Notes: generated from the letters alone by a model not told the origin. A stretch of 64,000 nucleotides of DNA from Streptomyces sp. NBC_00247 (GCF_036188265.1 NZ_CP108093.1:5724001-5788000); one strand, 5' to 3'; counted from the stretch's first letter, positions 42,637 to 51,984 are shown. A program made the numbers and translations.

Positions 42637-43905
42637 TCAGCCCGCGGCGATCTCGATCACCGCGAGGTTCTTCTTGCCCCGGCGCAGCACCAGCCACCGC
42701 CCGTACAACAGGTCCTCGGCGGCGGGCAGGGCGTCACCGTCGGTGATCTTGGCGTTGTTCAGGTAGGCGCCGCCCTCGTTCACCGTGCGACGGGCACCCG
42801 ACTTGCTCGGCGCGAGACCGGCCTCGACCAGCAGGTCCACCAGCGGCGCCGGCTCGGAGAGCTTCGCGTGCGGCAGCTCGGAGAGCGCCGCGCCCAGCGT
42901 CGCCTCGTCCAGCTCACCCAGCTCGCCCTGGCCGAACAGCGCCTTCGACGCGGCGATGACGGCCGCGCACTGGTCGGCGCCGTGCACCAGGGTGGTCAGC
43001 TCCTCGGCCAGCGCGCGCTGCGCCGTACGAGCCTGCGGACGCTCCTCGGTGACCTTCTCCAGCTCCTCCAGCTCCGCCTGCGGCTTGAAGCTCAGGATGC
43101 GCATGTACGGGGAGATGTCGCGGTCGTCGACGTTCAGCCAGAACTGGTAGAAGGCGTACGGGGTCGTCATCTCCGGGTCCAGCCAGACGGCGCCGCCCTC
43201 GGTCTTGCCGAACTTCGTGCCGTCCGCCTTGACCATCAGCGGGGTCGCCAGCGCGTGCACCGTCGCCGCGGGCTCCACCCGGTGGATCAGGTCGATGCCG
43301 GCCGTGAGGTTGCCCCACTGGTCGCTGCCGCCCTGCTGGAGGACGCAGCCGTGGCGCCGGTACAGCTCCAGGAAGTCCATGGACTGGAGCAGCTGGTAGC
43401 TGAACTCGGTGTAGCTGATGCCCTCCTGTGACTCCAGGCGGCGGGCCACCGAGTCCTTGGCCAGCATCTTGTTGACCCGGAAGTGCTTGCCGATGTCCCG
43501 CAGGAACTGGATCGCGGACATGCCCGCGGTCCAGTCCAGGTTGTTCACCATGACCGCCGCGTTCTCGCCCTCGAAGGACAGGAACGGCTCGATCTGCGAG
43601 CGCAGCCGGGTCACCCAGGCGGCGATGGTCTCCGGGTCGTTCAGCGTGCGCTCGGCGGTGGGACGGGGGTCGCCGATCTGACCGGTCGCCCCGCCCACCA
43701 GCGCCAGCGGCCGGTGGCCCGCCCGCTGGAGCCGGCGCATCGTGAGCACCTGGACCAGGTGGCCGACGTGCAGGCTGGACGCGGTCGGGTCGTAGCCGCA
43801 ATAGAAGGTGACCGGACCGTCGCCAAGAGCCTTGCGCAGGGCGTCCTCGTCAGTGGACTGGGCGAACAGCCCGCGCCACTTGAGCTCGTCGACGATGTCC
43901 GTCAC
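42637..43905 (-). CDS. tyrS: tyrosyl-tRNA synthetase
   Basis: 422 residues, standard TyrRS length. Class I signatures: CGYDPTASSLHVGHL (HVGH form of HIGH, about 36-50), GGSDQWGNLTAG, and KADGTKFGKTEGG (KMSKS equivalent). The C-terminal S4-like RNA-binding domain runs from about 350 (LVEAGLAPSKSGARRTVNEGGAYLNN). It charges tRNA-Tyr. The short leader of about 70 bases has no T-box. Confidence 0.97.
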   Translation of the reverse strand: MTDIVDELKWRGLFAQSTDEDALRKALGDGPVTFYCGYDPTASSLHVGHLVQVLTMRRLQRAGHRPLALVGGATGQIGDPRPTAERTLNDPETIAAWVTRLRSQIEPFLSFEGENAAVMVNNLDWTAGMSAIQFLRDIGKHFRVNKMLAKDSVARRLESQEGISYTEFSYQLLQSMDFLELYRRHGCVLQQGGSDQWGNLTAGIDLIHRVEPAATVHALATPLMVKADGTKFGKTEGGAVWLDPEMTTPYAFYQFWLNVDDRDISPYMRILSFKPQAELEELEKVTEERPQARTAQRALAEELTTLVHGADQCAAVIAASKALFGQGELGELDEATLGAALSELPHAKLSEPAPLVDLLVEAGLAPSKSGARRTVNEGGAYLNNAKITDGDALPAAEDLLYGRWLVLRRGKKNLAVIEIAAG

Positions 43906-44022
43906 GGTTCCGTGTCTCCTTCAGCGTGTGAACAGTGGGCCTCCGTGCCTGGTGGGCCCACGCCCGGCCAGTCTAAGCGGTGTCCCGGGCCGCCCCCGAT
44001 GGGTTTACGGGCCGGGCCCGGC

Positions 44023-45417
44023 TCAGACCCCCTGGCTGACCGAGCTCATGTGGAAGTCCGGGACGCGCAGTGCGGGCATCGCGGCGCGGGTGAACCAGTC
44101 GCCCCACTCGCGCGGCAGCGTCCGCTCGGTGCGACCGGCCTCCGAAGCGCGGGAGAGCAGGTCGACGGGCGACTCGTTGAACCGGAAGTTGTTCACCTCG
44201 CCGACCACCTTGCCGTCCTCCACCAGGTAGACCCCGTCCCGGGTCAGCCCGGTCAGCAGCAGCGTCGCCGGATCGACCTCGCGGATGTACCAGAGGCAGG
44301 TCAGCAGGAGTGCCCGGCCGGTGGTGGCCGCGACCATCTCGTCCAGCGTCCGCTCGCCGCCGCCCTCCAGCAGCAGGTTGTCGATGGCCGGAGCCACCGG
44401 GAGCCCGGTCAGGGCCGCCGTGTGCCGGGTGGTGGTCAGCCGCTCCAGCCGGCCGCCGCCGATCCAGTCGGTCGGCTCCAGCGGCAGCCCGTTGTCGAAG
44501 ACCGACGCCCCGTCCCCCGAGGAGTGCGCGATCACGAACGGGGCCGACTCCAGCCCCGGCGCGTGCGGGTCGCTGCGCAGGGTCAGCGGCAGCCGCGCGA
44601 GCTTTTCGCCCAGCCGCGTCCCGCCCCCCGGCCGGGAGAACACCGTCCGGCCCTCGATGGCGTCCCGGGCCGTCGAGGACCAGATCTGGTAGATCAGCAG
44701 GTCCGCCACGGCGGTCGGCGGCAGCAGCGTCTGGTACCGGCCGGCCGGCAGCTCGATCCGCCGCCGCGCCCAGCCGAGGCGCTGGGCCAGCTCGTCGTCG
44801 AGGGCCGCCGGGTCGACGTCCTTGAAGTCCCGGGTGGCCCGCCCCGCCCACGCGGACCGGGAGCGGTCCGGCGACTTGGCGTTCAGTTCCAGCGTGCCGT
44901 TCGGCTGGTCGTGCCGCAGCCGCAGCCCCGCGGAGGTGCCCAGGTAGGTCGAGGTCATCTCGTGGTGTGCGAAGCCGTACAGCTCCCGGCCGCCCTCGCG
45001 GGCCCGGGCGAAGGCCTCGCCGAGCGCCGGGGCGAAGTCGGCGAAGACGTCCGGGCCGGTCTCGGCGGGGGCGTCGGTGAAGTCCGCGTGGACCGGTACG
45101 CCGGTCACCGGCGGCTGCGCGTCCTCGGCCGGGCCCGCCGCGCGGGCCGCCGCCTCGGCCGCCCGTACCAGCGGCTCCAGGTCGTCGGCGGTGACCCCGG
45201 TGCGCGAGACGACACCGGAGGCGGTTCCCTCGGCGCCGTCCACGGTGGCGACGACCGTCAGCGTCCGGCCCCGGGTCACACCGTTGGTGGTGAGGGCGTT
45301 GCCAGCCCACCGCAGATTCGTCGAGGAGGTCTCGTCGGCGATGACCACCAGGCCGTCGGACGTGGACAGTCCGAGGGCGCGCTCGACGATCTCGTACGGC
45401 TTGCTCACGCGGCTCAT
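44023..45417 (-). CDS. tldE: TldE/PmbA-like metallopeptidase partner
   Basis: 464 residues, ATG at 45417 overlapping the tldD stop. PmbA/TldE family: NLRWAGNALTTNGVTRGRTLTVVA, LPLTLRSDPHAPGLESAPFV and GLTRDGVYLVEDGKVVGEVNNFRFNESP. It lacks the HExxH of TldD, as expected for the non-catalytic subunit. The TldD-TldE heterodimer degrades unfolded peptides and matures some RiPPs. Confidence 0.92.
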   Translation of the reverse strand: MSRVSKPYEIVERALGLSTSDGLVVIADETSSTNLRWAGNALTTNGVTRGRTLTVVATVDGAEGTASGVVSRTGVTADDLEPLVRAAEAAARAAGPAEDAQPPVTGVPVHADFTDAPAETGPDVFADFAPALGEAFARAREGGRELYGFAHHEMTSTYLGTSAGLRLRHDQPNGTLELNAKSPDRSRSAWAGRATRDFKDVDPAALDDELAQRLGWARRRIELPAGRYQTLLPPTAVADLLIYQIWSSTARDAIEGRTVFSRPGGGTRLGEKLARLPLTLRSDPHAPGLESAPFVIAHSSGDGASVFDNGLPLEPTDWIGGGRLERLTTTRHTAALTGLPVAPAIDNLLLEGGGERTLDEMVAATTGRALLLTCLWYIREVDPATLLLTGLTRDGVYLVEDGKVVGEVNNFRFNESPVDLLSRASEAGRTERTLPREWGDWFTRAAMPALRVPDFHMSSVSQGV

Positions 45418-46937
45418 CGGCCCGCCTCCTGCGTCGTGTTGAGGATGTTCACGCCTCGGAAGAGAGCGGAGGGGCAGCCGTGCGAGACGGCCGCGACCTG
45501 GCCCGGCTGGGCCTTGCCGCAGTTGAAGGCGCCGCCCAGCACGTACGTCTGCGGGCCGCCGACCTTCTCCATCGAGCCCCAGAAGTCCGTGGTGGTCGCC
45601 TGGTACGCGACGTCCCGCAGCTGACCGGCGAGCCGGCCGTTCTCGATGCGGAAGAAGCGCTGCCCGGTGAACTGGAAGTTGTAGCGCTGCATGTCGATCG
45701 ACCAGGAGCGGTCACCGACCACGTAGATCCCGCGCTCGACCCCGCCGATCAGATCCTCGGTGGAGAGCCCGCCCGGGTCCGGCCGCAGCGAGACGTTGGC
45801 CATCCGCTGCACCGGCACATGGCCCGGCGAATCGGCGTACGCGCAGCCGTTGGACCGGCCCAGGCCCGTCAACTTTGCCGTCCTGCGGTCGAGTTGGTAG
45901 CCGACAAGGGTGCCGTCCCTGACCAGGTCCCAGGACTGCGCCTCGACGCCCTCGTCGTCGTACCCGATCGTCGCCAGCCCGTGCTCGGCCGTCCGGTCGC
46001 CCGTCACGTTCATCGCGGGGGAACCGTACGTCAGCTTCCCCAGCTGGTCGAAGGTGGCGAACGAGGTGCCGGCGTACGCCGCCTCGTACCCCAGTGCCCG
46101 GTCCAGCTCGGTGGCGTGGCCGATCGACTCGTGGATGGTCAGCCAGAGGTTCGACGGGTCGACGACCAGGTCGTACGTCCCCGCCTCCACGCCCGGCGCC
46201 CGCATCTTCTCGGCCAGCAGCTCCGGAATGCGCTCCAGCTCGTCGTTCCAGTCCCAGCCGGTGCCGGTCAGGTACTCCCAGCCGCGGCCCACCGGCGGCG
46301 CGATCGTCCGCATCGAGTCGAAGTCGCCCGTCGCGGAGTCCACCGCCACGGCCGTCAACTGCGGATGCAGCCGTACCCGCTGCTGGGTGGTGACCGTGCC
46401 GGCCGTGTCCGCGTAGAACTTGTTCTCGTGGACGGTCGTCAGCGAGGCGTCCACGTGCGCGACCCCGGCCGCTCCGAGCAGCCGCCCGCTCCACTCGGCG
46501 AGCAGCCCGGTCTTCTCCCCGACGGGTACGGAGAACGGGTCGATCTCGTAACGGGACACCCAGGTCCGCTCCCCGTGCACCGGCTCGTCCGCCAGCTCCA
46601 CCCGCTCGTCGCTGCCCGCCGCCGCGATCACCTTCGCCGACAGTTTCGCCATGGCGACGGCCTGCGAGGCCACCTTCGCCGCCGCGTCCATCGTCAGACC
46701 GACGCCGGACGCGAACCCCCACGCCCCGCCGTGCACGACCCGCACCGCGTACCCCAGGTCGGTGGTGTCCGAGGAACCGGAGGGGCGGGCGTCGCGCAGC
46801 CGCAGCGTCGCGCTCCGCACCCGCTCGAAGCGGAAGTCCGCGTGCGTGGAGCCGAGCGCGCGGGCCCGTGCGAGGGCCGCGTCGGCGAGGGCCCCAAGGG
46901 GCAGGGAGAGAAACGACGGGTCGATGTCATGGGCCAC
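45414..46937 (-). CDS. tldD: TldD metallopeptidase
   Basis: 507 residues, GTG at 46937 with GGGAGG six bases upstream. TldD family: zinc motif HESIGHATELDR with HExxH, DEGVEAQSWDLVRDGTLVGYQLDRRTAK, and VRDV-like end text (VLGGAFNCGKAQPGQVAAVSHGCP) with the third ligand region. It forms the catalytic half of the TldD-TldE proteolytic complex. Coupled to tldE by ATGA overlap. Confidence 0.93.
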   Translation of the reverse strand: MAHDIDPSFLSLPLGALADAALARARALGSTHADFRFERVRSATLRLRDARPSGSSDTTDLGYAVRVVHGGAWGFASGVGLTMDAAAKVASQAVAMAKLSAKVIAAAGSDERVELADEPVHGERTWVSRYEIDPFSVPVGEKTGLLAEWSGRLLGAAGVAHVDASLTTVHENKFYADTAGTVTTQQRVRLHPQLTAVAVDSATGDFDSMRTIAPPVGRGWEYLTGTGWDWNDELERIPELLAEKMRAPGVEAGTYDLVVDPSNLWLTIHESIGHATELDRALGYEAAYAGTSFATFDQLGKLTYGSPAMNVTGDRTAEHGLATIGYDDEGVEAQSWDLVRDGTLVGYQLDRRTAKLTGLGRSNGCAYADSPGHVPVQRMANVSLRPDPGGLSTEDLIGGVERGIYVVGDRSWSIDMQRYNFQFTGQRFFRIENGRLAGQLRDVAYQATTTDFWGSMEKVGGPQTYVLGGAFNCGKAQPGQVAAVSHGCPSALFRGVNILNTTQEAGR

Positions 46938-47212
46938 GGACGGCCTCCCTTGCGCTGTGGAATCGTGCCCGGGGTGGAAGTCAATCACGGTGCGGCGGGG
47001 GCGTGATGGACGGTTACGGTCATCGCACGCCGAGGGCGCCGGGGCGGCGTCCGGCACCCGTCGCGGTCCGCCCGGCACGCCCCCGCGACCGGAGCCGACT
47101 GTAGAAACCCCACAGCACCTCGCACGAGCCACTGTCAGGGCCCGATTCTCCGTACACCGCACCGTAACGATAGGTTTTCGGCGTACCAGACCGTCAAGGA
47201 AAGGGTGATCCG

Positions 47213-47932
47213 TTGAGCCGCTCGGTTCTCGTCACCGGAGGAAACCGGGGCATCGGCCTCGCCATCGCCCGCGCCTTCGTCGACAACGGCGACAAGGTGG
47301 CGATCACGTACCGCTCCGGCGAGCCGCCGGCCGAGCTCACCGAGGCGGGTGTGCTCGCGGTCCGCTGCGACATCACCGACGCCGAGCAGGTGGAGCAGGC
47401 CTACAAGGAGATCGAGGAGAAGCAGGGTCCCGTCGAGGTGCTGGTGGCCAACGCCGGCATCACCAAGGACCAGCTCCTCATGCGGATGTCGGAGGAGGAC
47501 TTCACGTCCGTCGTCGACACCAACCTCACCGGCACCTTCCGGGTGGTCAAGCGCGCCAACCGCGCCATGCTGCGCGCGAAGAAGGGCCGCGTGGTCCTCA
47601 TCTCCTCCGTCGTGGGCCTCCTCGGCTCGGCGGGACAGGCCAACTACGCCGCTTCCAAGGCGGGACTGGTCGGGTTCGCCCGGTCACTGGCCCGTGAGCT
47701 CGGCTCGCGGAACATCACTTTCAACGTCGTCGCACCCGGCTTCGTCGACACCGACATGACACAGGTGCTCACCGAGGAGCAGCGCGCGGGCATCGTCGCC
47801 CAGGTGCCGCTCGGCCGCTACGCGCGGCCCGAGGAGGTCGCCTCGGCGGTCCGCTTCCTCGCCTCCGACGACGCGTCGTACATCACTGGAGCCGTCATCC
47901 CCGTTGACGGCGGATTGGGCATGGGTCACTGA
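47213..47932 (+). CDS. fabG: 3-oxoacyl-ACP reductase
   Basis: 239 residues, TTG start at 47213 with GGAAAGGGTGA upstream. Classic SDR: TGGNRGIG (9-16), NAG, and a Ser-Tyr-Lys triad in LISSVVGLLGSAGQANYAASKAG. FabG signatures TKDQLLMRM and GFVDTDMT are present. It reduces 3-oxoacyl-ACP with NADPH in fatty acid elongation. It starts an operon with fabI 5 bp downstream. Confidence 0.94.
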   Translation: MSRSVLVTGGNRGIGLAIARAFVDNGDKVAITYRSGEPPAELTEAGVLAVRCDITDAEQVEQAYKEIEEKQGPVEVLVANAGITKDQLLMRMSEEDFTSVVDTNLTGTFRVVKRANRAMLRAKKGRVVLISSVVGLLGSAGQANYAASKAGLVGFARSLARELGSRNITFNVVAPGFVDTDMTQVLTEEQRAGIVAQVPLGRYARPEEVASAVRFLASDDASYITGAVIPVDGGLGMGH

Positions 47933-47937
47933 TCACC

Positions 47938-48705
47938 ATGAGCGGAATTCTCGACGGCAAGCGCATCCTCATCACCGGGGTGCTGATGGAGTCGTCCATC
48001 GCGTTCCACACCGCGAAGGTGGCCCAGGAGCAGGGCGCGGAGATCATCCTCACCGCCTTCCCCCGCCCCACCCTGACCGAGCGCATCGCCAAGAAGCTCC
48101 CCAAGCCCGCGAAGGTCCTGGAGCTCGACGTCACCAACGCCGAGCACCTCGACCGCCTCGCCGGGCTGGTCCGCGACGAACTCGGCACGCTGGACGGCGT
48201 CGTCCACTCCATCGGCTTCGCGCCGCAGGACGCCCTCGGCGGCAACTTCCTGAACACCCCGTTCGAGTCGGTCGCCACCGCGATGCACGTCTCGGCGTTC
48301 TCGCTGAAGTCGCTCGCGATGGCCTGCAAGCCGCTGATGGGGGAGGGCGGCTCGATCGTCGGTCTCACCTTCGACGCGCAGTTCGCATGGCCGCAGTACG
48401 ACTGGATGGGCCCGGCGAAGGCGGCTCTGGAGGCCACCTCCCGCTACCTCGCCCGCGACCTCGGCGCGGACAACATCCGCTGCAACCTGATCTCCGCCGG
48501 TCCCCTCGGCTCGATGGCCGCGAAGTCCATCCCCGGCTTCGGCGACCTCGCGAAGGTCTGGGACACCCGCTCCCCGCTGGCCTGGGACATGAACGACCCG
48601 GAGCCGGCCGGCCGTGGCGTGGTCGCGCTCCTCTCCGACTTCTTCCCGAAGACCACGGGAGAGATCATCCACGTCGACGGTGGCGTGCACATGATCGGCG
48701 CCTGA
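47938..48705 (+). CDS. fabI: enoyl-ACP reductase (FabI/InhA type)
   Basis: 255 residues, ATG 5 bp after fabG. It has ITGVLMESSIAFHTAKVAQEQG and the InhA-type catalytic YDWMGPAKAAL (Tyr and Lys six residues apart), GLTFDAQFAWP, and the end VDGGVHMIGA. It reduces enoyl-ACP with NADH, the last step of each FAS II cycle; isoniazid- and triclosan-sensitive family. Confidence 0.95.
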   Translation: MSGILDGKRILITGVLMESSIAFHTAKVAQEQGAEIILTAFPRPTLTERIAKKLPKPAKVLELDVTNAEHLDRLAGLVRDELGTLDGVVHSIGFAPQDALGGNFLNTPFESVATAMHVSAFSLKSLAMACKPLMGEGGSIVGLTFDAQFAWPQYDWMGPAKAALEATSRYLARDLGADNIRCNLISAGPLGSMAAKSIPGFGDLAKVWDTRSPLAWDMNDPEPAGRGVVALLSDFFPKTTGEIIHVDGGVHMIGA

Positions 48706-48724
48706 CCCGTACGGCCCCTCTGCC

Positions 48725-48768
48725 GGCCGCGCACCCGCACCGGATCTCCTCCGGCGGGGTGCGCGGCC
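48725..48768 (+). terminator. terminator of the fabG-fabI operon
   Basis: 12-bp perfect outer stem GGCCGCGCACCC (48725-48736) with 48757-48768, and an inner CCGGA/TCCGG stem, 20 bp after the fabI stop. Confidence 0.7.
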
Positions 48769-48935
48769 GACGTGCGTCCCGGCCCCGGCGGGCCGGGCCC
48801 GGAGGGGGAGAGCCCGCCGGGCGTCCGGGACCCCGCCGACGGCCGGCCCGTGCCGCCCCGGGTCGTAAAGACCGGCGATCCACCGCAGAATGTGGAGGAA
48901 CCGGACTCTGGTCAGGCTGCGGGGAGGAGATTGCC

Positions 48936-49337
48936 GTGCGTCCCACGCGTCGCCGCACCTGGGTACTGCTCGTCTCCGCGGCAGCCGTCGTCGCGCTCAT
49001 GGTCCCCGCCGGGATCTACGCCGCCGGATCGGGCGGAGTCGCTGATTCCGGCACCCGCGCGCCGCGCGCGCCGTCCCCGGAGCCCGCCGGGTCCGAGTGC
49101 CGCACCACGGTCGAGGGCTCCCTGGTGATCTCCTACTGCCACAATCCGTACCCCTCCCTCGACGTCGTCCGGCTGCACACGGAGTGCGCCCGGTGGTGGG
49201 ACGTGGACGGCGACGGCGCGGCGGTGGCCGTCGAGCCGGGGCGAACGGTCCGGCTGCAGGACCGCTGCTGGAAAGAGGTGGCCACGGCCTGGGTCACCCA
49301 CAGCGCGAACGACGGCCGGGACGCGGACACGGGCTGA
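48936..49337 (+). CDS. small secreted or membrane-anchored protein
   Basis: 133 residues, GTG at 48936 with GGGGAGGAG upstream. An N-terminal signal anchor (TWVLLVSAAAVVALMVPAGIYAA), a Pro/Ala-rich linker, and a small domain with four Cys (ECRTTVEGSLVISYCHNPYP, RLHTECARWWDVDGDG, RLQDRCWKEVA), suggesting two disulfides outside the cell. No family recognised. It stands alone after the fab terminator. Confidence 0.75.
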   Translation: MRPTRRRTWVLLVSAAAVVALMVPAGIYAAGSGGVADSGTRAPRAPSPEPAGSECRTTVEGSLVISYCHNPYPSLDVVRLHTECARWWDVDGDGAAVAVEPGRTVRLQDRCWKEVATAWVTHSANDGRDADTG

Positions 49338-49362
49338 TCCCGTCGCCCGGCGGGGGCGCCCC

Positions 49363-50037
49363 TCAGCCCCGCTCCGGCGGGCAGTGCAGCGCGTGGCCCC
49401 CCGCTTCCTCGGCCGCCGTCCGCGCGTCGCCCTCGCGGATCGCCTCCACCATGCGGCCGTGGTCCATGAGGTCCTCGGGCCGCAGCTCGGGGCCCACGTC
49501 CCCGCGCAGGTAGTCGCGCAGGACGTCGCTCAGGTCCGCGTAGATCTCGGTCAGCACGTCGTTGTGCGCGGCGGCGACGATCGCCAGGTGCAGGGTGGCG
49601 TCCGCCGCGACGAAGGCCTCCGCGTCCCTGGCCGCCCAGCTCTCCTCGCGCCGCGCCATCAGGGCGTCCATCTGCTTGAGGTCCCGGTCGGTGCGCCGCG
49701 CGGCCGCCAGCCGTGCCGCCGACGACTCCAGCACGGACCGGAGTTCGGCCACGTGGCGCGGGTCGGCGGTCGCGAAGCGCCGCTGCATCACCCCGGCCAG
49801 CTCGCTGGTGGCCACCACGTACGTCCCCGAGCCCTGGCGGATGTCCAGCAGGCCGTTGTGGGCGAGGGCGCGCACCGCCTCGCGGACCGTGTTCCGGGCC
49901 ACCCCGAGCTGCTCGACCAGCTCCGGTTCGGTGGGGATGCGCGAGCCGACGGGCCACTCGCCCGAGGTGATCTGGTTCCTCAGCTGGGCAATCACCTGGT
50001 CGGCGAGTGCCGAGCGCCGGGGGGAGGTCAGCGCCAT
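49363..50037 (-). CDS. FadR-subfamily GntR transcriptional regulator
   Basis: 224 residues, ATG at 50037 with AAGGAG five bases upstream. Winged HTH at about 9-70 (IPTEPELVEQLGVARNTVREAVRALAHNGLLDIRQGSGTYV) and an all-helical FCD-type effector domain with the metal-ligand positions TLHLAIVAAAHND and a late His pair. It diverges from the CynX-type exporter, so it most likely controls that gene. The effector is unknown. Confidence 0.92.
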   Translation of the reverse strand: MALTSPRRSALADQVIAQLRNQITSGEWPVGSRIPTEPELVEQLGVARNTVREAVRALAHNGLLDIRQGSGTYVVATSELAGVMQRRFATADPRHVAELRSVLESSAARLAAARRTDRDLKQMDALMARREESWAARDAEAFVAADATLHLAIVAAAHNDVLTEIYADLSDVLRDYLRGDVGPELRPEDLMDHGRMVEAIREGDARTAAEEAGGHALHCPPERG

Positions 50038-50162
50038 GAGACTCCTTGTTCCGCGTTCCGCAGTGCTCCGCAACGTTCCGGGCCCTCGGTGGGCCGTGAA
50101 CCTCCCGGTGGCCGGGTGCGGCGAGGCGTGGACCGGATTCTGTCAGCAGAGCCGGGGGCGTC

Positions 50163-50221
50163 CGACCCCCGGGAGCCCGTCGCCGGGGTGCCCGACCCCC
50201 CGGGAGCCCGTCGCCGGGGTG
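50163..50221. repeat. tandem 28/29-bp repeat upstream of the exporter
   Basis: Two near-identical copies (50163-50190 and 50193-50221) built around CGGGAGCCCGTCGCCGGGG, differing by one C. They lie between gntR and the exporter promoter. Confidence 0.8.
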
Positions 50222-50250
50222 GACAACCAATCATCCCATGATTCTATGAT
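50220..50250 (+). promoter_or_regulatory. exporter promoter with internal operator palindrome
   Basis: TGGACA (50220-50225), a 19-bp spacer and TATGAT (50245-50250), six bases before the ATG at 50257, give a leaderless transcript. The spacer contains the perfect palindrome AATCAT-CCC-ATGATT (50229-50243), a likely binding site for the divergent GntR regulator. Confidence 0.65.
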
Positions 50251-50256
50251 GGCGCC

Positions 50257-51576
50257 ATGGTGGAAGACGTTACCGAGACCCCCGGCCCGACGGCCACGAC
50301 CCAGGCACGGGCGACCGGGCCGACCGCCCCGAAGCCCGAGAGCCCCGACGGGGGCCCCGCCGCGGGAATCTCCCCGTGGCTGCCGCGCCTGCTCGCCGCC
50401 GGTCTCGTCCTGGCCGCGCTCAACCTCCGCCCGGCCATCACCAGCCTGGGCTCCCTCCTCGAAGAGGTGCGCGACGGGCTCCACATGAGCGGCGGAGTCG
50501 CCGGTGCCCTCACCTCGGTGCCGCAGCTCTGCTTCGCGGTGTTCGGGATCACCGCCCCCCGCCTCGCCCGGAAGTTCGGCCCTCCGGCGGTCGTCCTCGC
50601 GGGTATGGTCGCGATCACCGCGGGCCTGCTGATCCGCCCCTTCGCCGGCTCCACCGCCGGATTCCTGCTCGCCAGCACGCTCGCGCTGATGGGCATCGCC
50701 GTCGGCAACGTCCTGATGCCGGTCATCGTCAAGCGCTGGTTCCCCGACCGCGTCGGACCGATGACCGGCCTGTACTCGATGGCCCTCTCGCTGGGCACCG
50801 CCCTGGCGGCGGCGGCCACCGTCCCGGTGACCGACGCGCTCGGCGGCAGCTGGCGGACCGGCCTCGCCGTCTGGGCCGCGCTCGGCGTCCTCGCCGTGCT
50901 GGTCTGGATCCCGTTGGTGCGCAGGGGCAACGGAATCGCCCCGGAGAGCGCGGGAGCCGGTGCCGTCCCGGCCGGCCCGCAGCCGCTCCCCGCCGGTTTC
51001 CGGATCGGCCGCAGCTCGACCGCCTGGGCCCTCGCCTGCTTCTTCGGGCTCCAGTCCACCGCCGCGTACATCACCATGGGCTGGATGCCCCAGATCTTCC
51101 GGGACGCGGGCATCTCGGCGAGCACGGCAGGCGTCTTGCTCGCGGTCACCATGGTCATGGGCGTGCCGCTCGCCTTCGTCATCCCCCGGGTCGCCGCGGG
51201 GATGCGTACGCAGGGACCCATCGTCCTCTTCCTCGGGATCTGCGGCCTGGCCGGATACGCGGGTCTCTACCTCGCTCCGGCGGGCGGCGCCTGGGCCTGG
51301 GCGGTGCTGCTGGGCGTCTCCAACTGCGCCTTCCCGCTCGCCCTCACCATGATCGGCCTGCGGGCCCGTACCGGCACGGGCGTCGCCCGGCTCTCGGTGT
51401 TCGCCCAGTCCACCGGTTACCTGATCTCGATCCCGGGCCCGTTGCTGGTCGGTGTGCTCAACGAGCACAGCGGCGGCTGGGGGCTGCCCATCGCCTTCAT
51501 GGCGGCGCTGATGGTTCCGCAGATCGTGGCGGGTGTACTCGCCGGACGGGACCGGACGATCGACGGCCGGGGGTGA
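50257..51576 (+). CDS. CynX/NimT-type MFS transporter
   Basis: 439 residues with about twelve membrane helices. CynX/NimT signature ALNLRPAITSLGSLL near the first helix; WFPDRVGPMTGLYSMALSLG; GLRARTGTGVARLSVFAQSTGYLIS. The family includes the putative cyanate transporter CynX and the nitroimidazole transporter NimT. The long N-terminal tail (about 40 residues) is disordered. Controlled by the nearby GntR-type gene by inference. Confidence 0.9.
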   Translation: MVEDVTETPGPTATTQARATGPTAPKPESPDGGPAAGISPWLPRLLAAGLVLAALNLRPAITSLGSLLEEVRDGLHMSGGVAGALTSVPQLCFAVFGITAPRLARKFGPPAVVLAGMVAITAGLLIRPFAGSTAGFLLASTLALMGIAVGNVLMPVIVKRWFPDRVGPMTGLYSMALSLGTALAAAATVPVTDALGGSWRTGLAVWAALGVLAVLVWIPLVRRGNGIAPESAGAGAVPAGPQPLPAGFRIGRSSTAWALACFFGLQSTAAYITMGWMPQIFRDAGISASTAGVLLAVTMVMGVPLAFVIPRVAAGMRTQGPIVLFLGICGLAGYAGLYLAPAGGAWAWAVLLGVSNCAFPLALTMIGLRARTGTGVARLSVFAQSTGYLISIPGPLLVGVLNEHSGGWGLPIAFMAALMVPQIVAGVLAGRDRTIDGRG

Positions 51577-51593
51577 GATGCGAGACTTGCCCC

Positions 51594-51710
51594 ATGCCAG
51601 TGCTCGATCCGAATCCCCAGAACGGCCAGAAGAAGCTTCTCCTCGTCCTCGGGGCCATGCTTCTCATCACTGTGATCATCGGAGTCATCGCCTCGGTCTT
51701 CTCCCCCTGA
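51594..51710 (+). CDS. SGM_5486-type transporter-associated peptide
   Basis: 38 residues, ATG at 51594, 17 bp after the exporter stop. NQNGQKK-like head (DPNPQNGQKK) followed by one membrane helix LLLVLGAMLLITVIIGVIASVF. Its size, helix and place after a CynX-type MFS gene fit the SGM_5486 family of transporter-associated proteins. Probably a small partner of the exporter. Confidence 0.8.
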   Translation: MPVLDPNPQNGQKKLLLVLGAMLLITVIIGVIASVFSP

Positions 51711-51724
51711 CGTTCTTCTCCCCC

Positions 51725-51792
51725 GACGGTCTTCTCCCTCCGACGGTCTTCTCCCTCCGACGGTCTTCTCCTTCCGACGGCCCTCTCCTTCC
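51725..51792. repeat. four 17-bp tandem repeats
   Basis: Units GACGGTCTTCTCCCTCC at 51725-51741 and 51742-51758, then two copies with one to three changes (51759-51775, 51776-51792), preceded by a partial unit from 51711. It directly follows the SGM_5486 stop. Confidence 0.9.
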
Positions 51793-51984
51793 GGCACCGG
51801 CGGCCGGGCGCACGGACCGGGACCATCGGGACGACCGGGACGCGGCTCGCGGCGAGGGTGGGGACAACCCCACCATCCCCTAGGGGGCCAGGTTCAGGGT
51901 CGAGTGGGTGGGTCACCGGATGGGCGGCCCGTCCGCTCTTCCGTAGGTTCTGAGTAAAGGAACCCACGACCCCCGGAGGCGGAC

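Noticed and set aside
43906..44022. T-box leader before tyrS
   Set aside because: The region is short and has no T-box sequence or specifier stem.
51711..51792. CRISPR-like array
   Set aside because: 17-bp units are contiguous, with no spacers.
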